A stretch of DNA of 64,000 bases from positions 1,178,001 to 1,242,000 of the forward strand of contig NZ_CP039396.1 in NCBI RefSeq assembly GCF_004803915.1, written 5' to 3'. The position numbers and the translations under genes were made by a program. The notes under the pieces were generated by a model. That model made no database searches and was not told where the DNA came from. It saw only the letters and a list, made by a program, of their open reading frames with translations. Shown here piece by piece: positions 31,306-40,147 of the stretch. The first letter of the stretch is position 1, and each line of letters begins with the position of its first letter. Source of the DNA: Duncaniella dubosii (lineage in GTDB: Bacteria; Bacteroidota; Bacteroidia; Bacteroidales; Muribaculaceae).

Positions 31306-31378
31306 CGGGCGTAGCGCAGTCCGGTAGCGCACCTGGTTTGGGACCAGGTGGTCGCAGGTTCGAATCCTGTCACCCCGA
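31306..31378 (+). tRNA. tRNA-Pro (anticodon TGG), acceptor stem one base short
   Basis: A cloverleaf with D-loop TAGCGCAGTCCGGTAGCGCA, anticodon stem CCTGG/CCAGG enclosing TTTGGGA (anticodon TGG), and T arm CGCAGGTTCGAATCCTGT. The 3' acceptor strand reads CACCCCG, which calls for a 5' strand CGGGGTG, but the sequence has CGGGCG. One G of a G run appears missing, plus a C for T, so the stem does not close properly. No CCA is encoded. A one-base assembly deletion is the likely cause. Confidence 0.9.
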
Positions 31379-31381
31379 CGC

Positions 31382-31425
31382 AAAAAAACGAGAGCGGAAT
31401 TTTGAATTCCGCTCTCGTTTTTTTA
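31382..31425. terminator. Bidirectional terminator between tRNA-Pro and the GH28 gene
   Basis: A stem of about 20 bp with A7 on the left and T7 on the right, loop TTG, so that both strands end in T runs. Confidence 0.88.
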
Positions 31426-31454
31426 TTTGTCATCAGTCTGTTTAAGTAAGGTTT

Positions 31455-32951
31455 TCATTTCACGCTTACGTTTTTCACGCCTTCGCCTTTCTTGATAGTT
31501 TCCCCGGGAACTGTTATACGGACGTTCTCAAGAGTAAGACCGTCGACATGATTAAGCTCTATTCCGGAATCGGCGCGGAAATGAGAATTGCGTATCACGA
31601 CGTTCTTCATCGGCATTTCCGGCAGACCGTTGAAAAGTGCTGCACGCTTGGCTGAACGGCATGTCACATCATCAATGTAGATGTTGCGGAACGAGGGAGT
31701 CTCTTCAGTCACAGGAGGGACAGGTGCACCCGGCTTGATGCCATAGTAAAGGTCAAAGATGAGGGCATCGCCGGCAATGTCGGTCATCTTTATATTGTCG
31801 ACATAAATGTCCTCGACCACGCCGCCACGGCCACGTGTAGACTTGAAACGTAGTCCGACATCAGTGCCGATGAAAACACAGTTATTGACAATGATGTCCT
31901 TGCAGCCGCCCGACATTTCCGATCCGATTACAAATCCTCCATGACCATGATAAACCGTACATCCGTCAATGAGTACGTTGGTACACGGTATGCCTCTGTC
32001 GCGTCCGTCCTTGTCCTTACCTGATTTGATACAGATGGCATCGTCGCCCACGTCAAAGCGGCTGTTTGCGACGAGGACGTTGCGGCATGACTCAATGTCG
32101 ACACCGTCACCGTTCTGTGCATACCACGGATTGCGTACATTCACATTATCTATGATAAGATTCTCGCAGAGGAGGGGATGAAGATTCCATGCGGGTGAAT
32201 TCTCAAAAGTAGCGTCCTTGAGCATCACGTTGCGGCAATTGATGAACGACAACAGCACCGGGCGCAGAAAATCGTGGGCATAGTCGACAAGTTCTTTATC
32301 GCCATGATGGACCTTGGCCTGAAGAGCCTTGTCCTCGTAAACCTCACGGATACGCTCGTTAGGAAACCAGACATCGCCCTTGGCATTGACACATCCTGTC
32401 TTGATTAGCTTTTTCCATTGGTCGGCTGTCATCTTGCTTTTCTTGACAGGACGCCACTTCTGGCCATTGCCGTTGAAAGTGCCGTCGCCCGTGATGGCTA
32501 TGTCGTGCTTGTCGCGGGCTGATAGAGGCGAAGTCGCACGGTGGGTAGACAGTCCTTCCCAGTCGGAAGCGACAGCAGGATAGTCGGCCAGATTCTCGCT
32601 GAAAAGGACGAGTGCCCCCCGGTCGAGATGAAGTTCCACATTACTTTCAAAAAGAATCGGGCCGGTGTACCAGATACCTTCGGGAACTACAAGACGTCCG
32701 CCGCCTTTGTCTGCAAGATGCGCCATAGCTTTTGCAAAAGCTTCGGTGTTGAGAGTGACACCGTCGTTGACTCCGCCAAACGCAGTGATGTCAACTTCGT
32801 ATGAAGGGATTGACGGCGGAGTTACCGGCGATAGTTCTATCGGCAGATTTTTGTAAAAGCTACTGTAGTCGGAAGCCTCGATTGAGGTTGCAAAACCTGA
32901 AAGCGAAAGGATAGCCCCGGCAAGCAGAGTGCAGCTTGAACAGATTTTCAT
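31455..32951 (-). CDS. Exported GH28 polygalacturonase
   Basis: A 498-residue glycoside hydrolase family 28 enzyme that hydrolyses polygalacturonate or related pectin backbones. A signal peptide covers about residues 1-26. The right-handed beta-helix carries the catalytic and conserved motifs NGDGVDIES (about 283-291), VGDDAICIKSG (about 302-312), GHGGFVIGSEMSGG (about 336-349) and GLRFKSTRGRGG (about 365-376), all intact. It lies downstream of an MFS transporter gene on the same strand and has its own promoter at 33021-33028. With the CE8-PL1 and CE8 genes it suggests pectin use. Confidence 0.93.
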   Translation of the reverse strand: MKICSSCTLLAGAILSLSGFATSIEASDYSSFYKNLPIELSPVTPPSIPSYEVDITAFGGVNDGVTLNTEAFAKAMAHLADKGGGRLVVPEGIWYTGPILFESNVELHLDRGALVLFSENLADYPAVASDWEGLSTHRATSPLSARDKHDIAITGDGTFNGNGQKWRPVKKSKMTADQWKKLIKTGCVNAKGDVWFPNERIREVYEDKALQAKVHHGDKELVDYAHDFLRPVLLSFINCRNVMLKDATFENSPAWNLHPLLCENLIIDNVNVRNPWYAQNGDGVDIESCRNVLVANSRFDVGDDAICIKSGKDKDGRDRGIPCTNVLIDGCTVYHGHGGFVIGSEMSGGCKDIIVNNCVFIGTDVGLRFKSTRGRGGVVEDIYVDNIKMTDIAGDALIFDLYYGIKPGAPVPPVTEETPSFRNIYIDDVTCRSAKRAALFNGLPEMPMKNVVIRNSHFRADSGIELNHVDGLTLENVRITVPGETIKKGEGVKNVSVK

Positions 32952-33020
32952 GTTTTAAGGATTTAATTTATTAAATTGTTAATTGTTTTTTATTGTCACT
33001 TTTGAAAAGTCGTATAAGTG

Positions 33021-33028
33021 CAAAGATA
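33021..33028 (-). promoter_or_regulatory. -7 box for the GH28 gene
   Basis: The minus strand reads TATCTTTG about 70 bases before the start codon. Confidence 0.65.
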
Positions 33029-33051
33029 CGAAAAATCCTTGTTAATCCTTA

Positions 33052-34215
33052 TCACTCCTTGTAGCTTCTGGCCGGAAGATAACAGAAAAGCGCAAAGAGA
33101 GCTGCGGCGAGAGCAATCGTTCCGCCTACGTAACCGATATCGGCCATCATCCCGTGTTCACAGACGATGCCACCTGCAAACGCGCCCGCACCGATGCCAA
33201 GATTGAATATACCGGAATATATGCTCATGGCCACTGCCGAATTGTGGGGAGAAAGCACAATGATTTCATTCTGAAATGCGATATTGTAGACAGTGATCGC
33301 AAGTCCCCACAAAACACATATCAGCGAAAGGGCCACCAGACCAAGCCGCGCGCCCGGAAGCAGAAAAAGCATAATCACCGGCAATGATATGCAGGCGGCG
33401 GAAATTATGAAACGCGGATGGCGGGGAAAATAGCGTGTCATAAGGAAACTGCCCGCAAGCCCGGCGATGCCAAAAAGACATAGCGTAAAAGTAATCGCCT
33501 TGGCCTCGATGTGCAGAATACTGTCCATGAACGGCTCGATGTAGCTGTAGCCGGTGTAGTGGCCTGTAACAATCACAGCCGTGATAAAGTAGACCATCAG
33601 AAGTGGACGCGACTTAAGAATATCTTTGAGCATCCGGCCTCGGGATTCATCCTGACCGCTGCGTGCAATCCTTGGGAAAAAGAAATAAAGCCCTATAAGT
33701 ATCAGAAAAGAGAGCAAGCCGAGAAATCCGAGTGTCACTCTCCAACCGGCAAGCAGACCCAGCACACGACCGAGAGGAAGACCGATGACGAGAGCCACAC
33801 CTCCGCCGGCGACAAGGGCACTCAACGCTGTCGAACGACGGCCGTCAGGACTTACTGCTACAGCCATAGTCGGAGCGATAGACCAGAACAGGGAATGAGC
33901 CGTAGCGACACCGATGCGCGACAACATGAGAGTCCAGAAACCGATGGATAATACCGAGCCGATGTGACTGACGAAAAACAATGCCACTACGTAGAGAAGC
34001 AGCCGACGAAAATCCATCCTCGCACACCAAAGCATCAAGGGCAATGACAGACAGGCAACAACCCAAGCATAGATGGTTATCAATAACCCGGCGTGAGCCT
34101 CGGTCACACCGAAGTCTGTTGCAATATCACTGAGAAGTCCGATAGGTGTAAGTTCGGATGTGTTGAAAGTAAAACCTGCGATAGTCAGCAGAATCAAGGG
34201 GAGAAAACGTTTCAC
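33052..34215 (-). CDS. MFS transporter of the DHA1/SotB-like type
   Basis: A 387-residue inner-membrane transporter with about twelve hydrophobic segments spread over the whole length. The N-terminus (LILLTIAGFTFNTSELTPIGLL) and the loop with ARMDFRRLLLY between TM2 and TM3 fit the drug:H+/sugar-efflux DHA1 group (SotB, YdhP types). The substrate cannot be told from sequence; export of arabinose or drugs is known for relatives. Promoter at 34267-34274. It precedes the GH28 gene by 100 bases, but the latter has its own promoter. Confidence 0.88.
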   Translation of the reverse strand: MKRFLPLILLTIAGFTFNTSELTPIGLLSDIATDFGVTEAHAGLLITIYAWVVACLSLPLMLWCARMDFRRLLLYVVALFFVSHIGSVLSIGFWTLMLSRIGVATAHSLFWSIAPTMAVAVSPDGRRSTALSALVAGGGVALVIGLPLGRVLGLLAGWRVTLGFLGLLSFLILIGLYFFFPRIARSGQDESRGRMLKDILKSRPLLMVYFITAVIVTGHYTGYSYIEPFMDSILHIEAKAITFTLCLFGIAGLAGSFLMTRYFPRHPRFIISAACISLPVIMLFLLPGARLGLVALSLICVLWGLAITVYNIAFQNEIIVLSPHNSAVAMSIYSGIFNLGIGAGAFAGGIVCEHGMMADIGYVGGTIALAAALFALFCYLPARSYKE

Positions 34216-34266
34216 AATTTGCTACCTTAGAAATTTTAGATCTTTTTCCTTAAAAAATTTGAGGTG

Positions 34267-34274
34267 CAAAAATA
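34267..34274 (-). promoter_or_regulatory. -7 box for the MFS gene
   Basis: The minus strand reads TATTTTTG about 50 bases before the start codon. Confidence 0.6.
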
Positions 34275-34356
34275 CAAAAAAATCCACACCCGACGACTCT
34301 AATTTTATTATAGAAATCATCGGATGCGGATTCAGGTTCTTACGATTAGTTCTATA

Positions 34357-34746
34357 TCACATTTTATAGTTCGGAAGGCGGGTGAGCAGAGAAATAATAT
34401 TGGTGAGAATCTGTCGCAGATCGCCTTTTTCATCCGAACGTTCGCAAATGCTTTTTACTTCAATCAATGCGAGTGAAAGCGCTCCGCAGGATGTCAGATA
34501 AGGAAAGACCGGGACAATCATGATGCCGGATTCCTTTAGGAAATCAAGCGAAAATAAGAGCATGATATCGATGACGGTCATGGAGAACAATGCAAGGTAG
34601 TAACGGCCGATTTTATCAACCGTTCGTCTAAGGCCGGAGGAAGTGCATTTTTCACCGCGCAGTCTTGCTTTACGCAGACCGCTGATGAGATCGGCTATGA
34701 CGGAAGCCAAAACACAGAGATAGTCAATAAGCAGGAGAAAAAACAT
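34357..34746 (-). CDS. Phage-holin-family membrane protein, orphan
   Basis: About 129 residues with two to three hydrophobic segments (FFLLLIDYLCVLASVIADLISG, YLALFSMTVIDIMLLF and IMIVPVFPYLTSCGALSLAL). The intervening GLRRTVDKIGRYY block matches the Bacteroidetes holin-4 family, which forms membrane holes for phage lysis. No lysin, portal or other phage gene is nearby, so this is a remnant or a domesticated protein. I prefer the ATG at 34746; an in-frame start at 34779 would add MKFQSPNSPLN. It lies 102 bases downstream of uvrC on the same strand. Confidence 0.75.
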   Translation of the reverse strand: MFFLLLIDYLCVLASVIADLISGLRKARLRGEKCTSSGLRRTVDKIGRYYLALFSMTVIDIMLLFSLDFLKESGIMIVPVFPYLTSCGALSLALIEVKSICERSDEKGDLRQILTNIISLLTRLPNYKM

Positions 34747-34881
34747 GTTGAGTGGAGAATTGGGAGATTGAAATTTCAAGGAGACAGGAGAGAAAATTTT
34801 ATGGCATGGGCATGGAAAAGGGATGCTGCAAAGTTAGTGATTGCAACATCCCTTTTTGGTGCGATAATACAAAAGATAATC

Positions 34882-36699
34882 TCAATTCTCGTCAACAGCA
34901 TGGAGCGCGCCATAGACTATCGAAGCTTTGGCCGGTCCGATAAGTTCGGCTATAGTGTCGAGATCAGCCTCGCGCAGACGCTTGACACTTTTGAAATGTG
35001 TCAGCAAAGCAGTACGTGTCTTCTCGCCGACACCCTTTATCCCGTCAAGCTCCGACACGGCCTGCGACTTGCTGCGACGGTTGCGATGGTGTGTTATGCC
35101 GAAGCGGTGAGCTTCGTCGCGCAGATGCTGGACGACACGCAGAGTCTCGCTGTTCTTGTCAATGTAGAGGGGTATGCTGTCACCGGGGAAATAGATTTCT
35201 TCAAGACGCTTGGCTATGCCCACGACGGCAATTCTACCACGCAGTCCCATGTCATCGAGCGCTTCGACGGCTGCCGACAACTGTCCCTTGCCACCATCGA
35301 CCACTATAAGCTGTGGAAGCGGTTTGTCCTCGCTTACCAGACGTGAATAACGACGCGTCAGAACCTCTTTCATGGAAGCGAAATCGTCAGGTCCGACAAC
35401 CGTCTTGATATTGAAATGACGGTAGTCTTTCTTGCTCGGCTTTGCATCCTTGAAAACGACACACGATGCCACAGGATTCGTACCCTGTATGTTCGAGTTA
35501 TCGAAACACTCTATATGGTGAGGAAGCTCGGAGAGATGAAAATCGGACTGCATACGTTGGAGTATTCGCTCGGTTCTTGTCTCAGGGTTTCTCTTCTCCA
35601 TAGTATTGATACGGTCGACACGATGCTGGCGTGCATTCTTCTGAGAAACTTCCAGCAGCTTTGCCTTGTCGCCACGCTGTGGAATGACAAACTTGACCGA
35701 AGGCATCTCGACATCCGGCTCTTCGGCAACAATCACTTCATCGAATTTCACACCAAGCGACTCGGCGATCTCCGACATCGCATATCCCAGAAGCTGTGCC
35801 CGCGATTCATCGAGACGGCGTTTGAATTCCAATGTGACAGATTTCACGACTGCTCCGCGACGGACGTGCATATAGTTAATGTAGACATCGGAATCCTCGT
35901 CGTCAATGCCAAAAACATCAATATCCTCTATGGTCTGTGAGACAATCACGCTCTTGGCCTGATAACGCTTTATGAGGTCATACTGCTCCTTCAGTTCCTG
36001 TGCCTCCTCAAAGCGGAGCTCCATGGAAAGTTTCTCCATTTCGCCGCGCAGATAAGCGAGCAGTTCGCCAGTCTCACCGCGCAGGATCGCACGTATCCTG
36101 TCAATGTCGCGGTTATATTCTTCAGAGGAAACAAGCCCGTTGCAGCAGCCTTTGCAGCGCTTCAGATGATAGTCGAGACACAGACGCCCCTTGCCGGCCT
36201 TTATCCAGTCAAGGGTCATCGGCTGACGGCAGGAGCGCACACAATATATTTTTCTGACAAGTTCGAGTATTGCGCGTGCGGAACCCGAGTCAGTGTAAGG
36301 TCCATAATATTTCGAGCCATCCTTGATACGCTGACGGGTCATGAAAACTTTAGGAAAAGGCTCGTTTGTCACCACTATCCAAGGGTAGGATTTATCATCT
36401 TTAAGAAGGACATTGTAGCGAGGCTGATATTCCTTTATCATGGATGCTTCCAGATTAAGCGCATCCTGCTCGGTCGGGACTACAATGTAGCTCATGTCGA
36501 CAATCGCACGGACAAGGAGATTTGTGCGCAGACTGTCATGAGTCCTGTTGAAATAGGAGCTGACACGTCTTTTCAGATTCTTGGCCTTGCCGACATAGAT
36601 GACTGTACCCTCGGAGTCATAATACATGTAGACACCGGGAGTATCGGGAAGTATTGAAATTTTTTCTGTAAGGGAAGCTGATTTCTTATGCTTGGCCAT
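34882..36699 (-). CDS. uvrC: UvrABC system protein C
   Basis: Dual-incision nuclease of nucleotide excision repair, about 605 residues. The GIY-YIG domain is at about residues 15-100 (GVYMYY, IYVGKAKNLKRRVSSYF), with the conserved ECTI-like EYQPRYN. The cysteine cluster CRQPM..CLDYHLKRCKGCC is at about 155-180, the UVR domain at about 205-240, the RNase H-like domain contains HIECFDNSNIQGT (about 395-408), and the C-terminal helix-hairpin-helix reads LDGIKGVGEKTRTALL. The ATG at 36699 gives MAKHKK; another in-frame ATG at 36705 is possible. apt lies upstream on the same strand, a conserved pairing. Confidence 0.96.
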   Translation of the reverse strand: MAKHKKSASLTEKISILPDTPGVYMYYDSEGTVIYVGKAKNLKRRVSSYFNRTHDSLRTNLLVRAIVDMSYIVVPTEQDALNLEASMIKEYQPRYNVLLKDDKSYPWIVVTNEPFPKVFMTRQRIKDGSKYYGPYTDSGSARAILELVRKIYCVRSCRQPMTLDWIKAGKGRLCLDYHLKRCKGCCNGLVSSEEYNRDIDRIRAILRGETGELLAYLRGEMEKLSMELRFEEAQELKEQYDLIKRYQAKSVIVSQTIEDIDVFGIDDEDSDVYINYMHVRRGAVVKSVTLEFKRRLDESRAQLLGYAMSEIAESLGVKFDEVIVAEEPDVEMPSVKFVIPQRGDKAKLLEVSQKNARQHRVDRINTMEKRNPETRTERILQRMQSDFHLSELPHHIECFDNSNIQGTNPVASCVVFKDAKPSKKDYRHFNIKTVVGPDDFASMKEVLTRRYSRLVSEDKPLPQLIVVDGGKGQLSAAVEALDDMGLRGRIAVVGIAKRLEEIYFPGDSIPLYIDKNSETLRVVQHLRDEAHRFGITHHRNRRSKSQAVSELDGIKGVGEKTRTALLTHFKSVKRLREADLDTIAELIGPAKASIVYGALHAVDEN

Positions 36700-36853
36700 A
36701 ATCAAAAAGAGTGTTTATATACGAGGCAAAATGAGAATCATCCCGATGAATGATCTCACTTATACCTTACATCATAATATTATTTACCCCACACCTTGCG
36801 ACACTACAGACCGAAAATCTGTACCACTCGCTAATTGTGGGGTTATAATCGCA

Positions 36854-36873
36854 CATAGTCTCAAAAGACTATG
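36854..36873. repeat. Small hairpin between apt and uvrC
   Basis: Perfect 8-bp stem CATAGTCT/AGACTATG with a 4-base loop. No T run is seen on either strand, so a terminator role is doubtful. The rest of the 209-base gap holds nothing recognisable. Confidence 0.35.
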
Positions 36874-36914
36874 CAGGGAAATAAAGTCGGAAGAAATCTT
36901 GGAAACGAAGTAAA

Positions 36915-37433
36915 TCAATATGTAATCAAAGATGTCACCTCGGCTTCTGCCGGAAGATTTTCGCGACCTTTAAGGTCGAGCAGCTCAATGATAAAATTGA
37001 TGTAAATTTTCTTCGGATTCATTGACTTCACAAGCTCATAGGCAGCCGCCATCGTACCGCCTGTGGCAAGGACGTCGTCATGAATCACAACCACATCGTC
37101 GGGGGTGATGGCATCACGATGAATCTCTATCACGTCTTTGCCATATTCCTTGTCGTAGGAAGTGCTGATAGTATCGGCAGGAAGCTTGCCGGGCTTACGT
37201 ACGGGGACAAATCCGGCACCAAGTTCGAAGGCAAGAATCGAACCGCCGATAAAACCACGGGACTCAATTCCGACTACTTTAGTAACGCCTTTGTCGCGGT
37301 AAAGTTGAGAAAGATCCCACCCGATGATATGAAGACCGCGCGGATCTTTAAGAAGAGTTGTGATGTCGCGGAATATGACTCCTTTCTGCGGGAAATCATA
37401 GACATCACGAATGCGTCGCTTTAAATATTCCAT
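36915..37433 (-). CDS. apt: Adenine phosphoribosyltransferase
   Basis: Converts adenine and PRPP to AMP in purine salvage. The protein has 172 residues. It opens with IRDVYDFPQKGVIFRDITTLL, typical of Apt, and has the PRPP-binding loop VVIHDDVLATGGTMAAA at about residues 115-131. GIESRGFIGG and VRKPGKLPADTIS are also diagnostic. It lies between mnmG, separated by 143 bases that contain a parS site, and uvrC. No anomalies. Confidence 0.96.
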   Translation of the reverse strand: MEYLKRRIRDVYDFPQKGVIFRDITTLLKDPRGLHIIGWDLSQLYRDKGVTKVVGIESRGFIGGSILAFELGAGFVPVRKPGKLPADTISTSYDKEYGKDVIEIHRDAITPDDVVVIHDDVLATGGTMAAAYELVKSMNPKKIYINFIIELLDLKGRENLPAEAEVTSLITY

Positions 37434-37554
37434 ATATTATATAAGTATTAAGTTTTAAGTATTAAGCAGCAGGTATTAAATAGAAAGGATAGAAGAATAT
37501 CGCTTTGTATTATCACAGTTTTCTACGGGAAATCTCACGCGATTTTACCCGTTT

Positions 37555-37570
37555 TGTTTCACGTGAAACA
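37555..37570. other. parS site, perfect palindrome
   Basis: The 16 bases TGTTTCACGTGAAACA are identical to the classical ParB-binding parS consensus, found near chromosome origins. It sits just past the mnmG stop, between mnmG and apt. No second copy was found in this window by reading. ParA and ParB genes are not in the window. Confidence 0.88.
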
Positions 37571-37576
37571 ATGATT

Positions 37577-39457
37577 TTATCGCCCTAACATAAGCAACAG
37601 AATGTTTATATCCGCCGGGGAGATACCGGGAATACGGGAAGCCTGAGCGATTGTTTCGGGATTGATTTTTTCAAGTTTCTGGCGTGCCTCAGTCGACAGG
37701 GTGGTAAGTTTCGAATAGTCAATCTTACCTCGGAGAGCAAGGTTTTCAAGACGACGAAGTTTGTCGGCAATCTGGCTTTCGCGCTGAATGTATCCCTGAT
37801 ATTTTATAAGGATTTCGGCAGCTTCGATAATTTCCTCCCGACGGCTTTCCTCTATATTTTCAGCAATGAAGTCACCTAAGGGTGTTATCACTTCCGATAG
37901 CTTCTGAATGTTCAGCGCAGGACGCAGGATAAGGTCATAAAGTTTCACACCCTGCTTCAACGGCTGCTCACCGATTGATTCAAGATATGGATTTACAAAC
38001 GCGCTTTTCACCGAAAAGTCTTTGCAGAACTCAATCAGAGCATCGCGCTGACGACGTTTGCTCTCCATGATTTCAAAGCGGTAATCGGTAGCCAGTCCGA
38101 TGGCGTGACCACGCGGAGTCAGGCGCATATCTGCATCATCCTGACGGAGAAGAATGCGATATTCTGCACGCGAAGTAAACATGCGATAAGGTTCGTCGAC
38201 TCCCTTTGTGACAAGGTCGTCGATAAGCACTCCGATATAAGCTTCATCGCGCGCAAGAGTGAAGGGGGCTTCTCCTTTGACCTTCAACGCAGCGTTGATT
38301 CCGGCAACCAGCCCCTGTCCGGCAGCTTCTTCATAGCCGGTCGTTCCGTTGACCTGTCCGGCAAAATATAAGCCTGAAATGAGCTTTGTCTCTAATGTGT
38401 GATAGAGCTGCGTGGGATCAAAAAAGTCATATTCGATAGCGTAGCCCGGACGGTAGATCTGCACATTTTTGAGAGCCGGTACAGTCTCAAGCGCCCGGAT
38501 CTGTATGTCGACAGGAAGAGAGGAAGAGAATCCGTTTAGATAGTATTCATTGGTCACTTCTCCTTCGGGTTCGAGGAAAAGCTGATGTTCGTTCTTGTCG
38601 GCAAAGGTGACAATCTTGGTCTCGATGCTGGGACAGTAGCGAGGCCCGATGCTCTTGATCTGACCGTTGTAGAGCGGAGAATCAGGAAGCCCCTCACGCA
38701 AAATCCGATGTGTCTCGGGATTTGTATAGACAGTGTGACACGGACGCTGATGCAGTCTGCGACGGACATTCGAGAGATAAGAGAATTTGTGGAAATCATC
38801 GTCACCCTCCTGAAGAGTCGTAAGACTCCAGTCAACCGAGCGGCCGTCAATGCGCACCGGTGTACCTGTCTTCATGCGGTCGGTTGCAAAACCGAGTTCG
38901 CGCAACTGCTCTGTGAGACCATATGATGCAGGTTCTGACACACGTCCGCCGGGAAGTTTCACCGGGCCTGTGTGCATTAGTCCGTTAAGAAAAGTACCGG
39001 CTGTCAGGACAACGGTTTTCGCATTGAAAGTCACTCCGAGACAAGTCCTGACACCAGCCACGCACCCGTCTTTTATAACAAGTTCATTGGCAGAATCCTG
39101 CCAGATGTCAAGGTTTGGAGTATTCTCAAGAATCTCGCGCCACAGACGGGAAAAAGCCATGCGGTCGCTCTGTGCACGCGGACTCCACATTGCCGGCCCT
39201 TTCGAGCGGTTAAGCATGCGGAACTGTATGGCACTTTCATCAGTGACAATGCCCATCATTCCGCCGAGCGCATCAATTTCTCTTACAATCTGTCCTTTTG
39301 CAATGCCCCCGACGGCCGGATTACAACTCATCTGGGCAATCTTGTTCATGTCAATAGTCATAAGAAGGGTGCTGACACCAAGACGTGCAGCAGCGTGAGC
39401 AGCCTCACATCCGGCATGACCCGCTCCTATGACAATGAGGTCGTAGTCAAATCTCAT
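37577..39457 (-). CDS. mnmG: tRNA uridine-5-carboxymethylaminomethyl modification enzyme MnmG
   Basis: FAD enzyme that, with MnmE, modifies U34 of several tRNAs; also called GidA. The protein has 626 residues. The FAD-binding GAGHAGCEAA motif is at about residues 12-21, followed by SCNPAVGGIAKGQIVREIDALGG, the TGTPVRIDGRS stretch, GQVNGTTGYEEAAGQG and FTSRAEYRILLRQDDAD. The C-terminal tRNA-binding domain is complete. It overlaps the end of ybeY by 11 bases. Its 3' end is next to a parS site, as expected for a gene often found near oriC. Confidence 0.97.
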   Translation of the reverse strand: MRFDYDLIVIGAGHAGCEAAHAAARLGVSTLLMTIDMNKIAQMSCNPAVGGIAKGQIVREIDALGGMMGIVTDESAIQFRMLNRSKGPAMWSPRAQSDRMAFSRLWREILENTPNLDIWQDSANELVIKDGCVAGVRTCLGVTFNAKTVVLTAGTFLNGLMHTGPVKLPGGRVSEPASYGLTEQLRELGFATDRMKTGTPVRIDGRSVDWSLTTLQEGDDDFHKFSYLSNVRRRLHQRPCHTVYTNPETHRILREGLPDSPLYNGQIKSIGPRYCPSIETKIVTFADKNEHQLFLEPEGEVTNEYYLNGFSSSLPVDIQIRALETVPALKNVQIYRPGYAIEYDFFDPTQLYHTLETKLISGLYFAGQVNGTTGYEEAAGQGLVAGINAALKVKGEAPFTLARDEAYIGVLIDDLVTKGVDEPYRMFTSRAEYRILLRQDDADMRLTPRGHAIGLATDYRFEIMESKRRQRDALIEFCKDFSVKSAFVNPYLESIGEQPLKQGVKLYDLILRPALNIQKLSEVITPLGDFIAENIEESRREEIIEAAEILIKYQGYIQRESQIADKLRRLENLALRGKIDYSKLTTLSTEARQKLEKINPETIAQASRIPGISPADINILLLMLGR

Positions 39458-39875
39458 CTAACTTTTTTAGTGCTTTATTTTCAAAAGATTCCATTATCTC
39501 ACGTTCGCCCGGCCCTTTATCGTTTATGCCGCATAAATGGAGCACTCCATGAATAATCACCCGCAACAGTTCACGGGTATATGTCGCTCCGACTAAAACT
39601 GAATTGGACTCGACGGTGTCAAGTGAAATAAACATATCGCCTGAAATCATCCTTCCGCGAGAGTAGTCGAAAGTGATGATATCCGTAAAATAATCATGAT
39701 TGAGAAACTGACGGTTGACCTCGATAATCTTGGGGTCATCGCAAAAGATATAGGTCAAGGGGCCGACAATACGATTGTGAGAAGCAGCCACCGCTACAAT
39801 CCACTCTTCGAGCCGTGCGGTGTCAAAATCAGGCATTTTTGTAGTGCCGTCGGTCAGCCACTCTATTTTCTTCAT
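39447..39875 (-). CDS. ybeY: Endoribonuclease YbeY
   Basis: Zinc-dependent endoribonuclease for 16S rRNA maturation and ribosome quality control, 142 residues. It has the metal-binding signature HGVLHLCGINDKG with three ligands (HGxLHLxGxDH-like; the last His position reads Lys-Gly here, with Asp retained), preceded by TDIITFDY. The shortened end of the motif is common in Bacteroidetes. It overlaps mnmG by 11 bases. The promoter at 39890-39897 places the transcript start only a few bases before the ATG. Confidence 0.93.
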   Translation of the reverse strand: MKKIEWLTDGTTKMPDFDTARLEEWIVAVAASHNRIVGPLTYIFCDDPKIIEVNRQFLNHDYFTDIITFDYSRGRMISGDMFISLDTVESNSVLVGATYTRELLRVIIHGVLHLCGINDKGPGEREIMESFENKALKKLDEI

Positions 39876-39889
39876 GTTACAAAGTTAGT

Positions 39890-39897
39890 CAATTTTT
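39890..39897 (-). promoter_or_regulatory. -7 box for ybeY-mnmG
   Basis: The minus strand reads TAACTTTG, 14 bases before the ybeY ATG, giving a leader of under 10 nt. The rest of the 272-base gap up to 40147 is AT-rich with two weak stems (39969-39992 and 40017-40032) and no gene. Confidence 0.65.
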
Positions 39898-40147
39898 CAT
39901 TTAACGTCAAAATTTTTAGATTCGTCATTTTCCCGAACATAAAAATTGAGCTTATTTTACTAAATAAAAGCCTTTTACGCCAATTTTAAGGCTCTGAGAT
40001 TTTAATATTTTCAATCGCCCGCATAAACGGGCACGAATTTTACAACCTCAAAAGGCAAAATCGACAATAACTAAAAATAAAGACACTAAATTTTAAATAT
40101 TAGACAATATATTCTATATTTTAATTTTCAAAAACAGTCCCCCTCCC

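Noticed and set aside
39898..40147. AT-rich gap upstream of ybeY as an alternative origin
   Set aside because: It lacks any DnaA-box-like 9-mer cluster, and the flanking genes are both on the minus strand.
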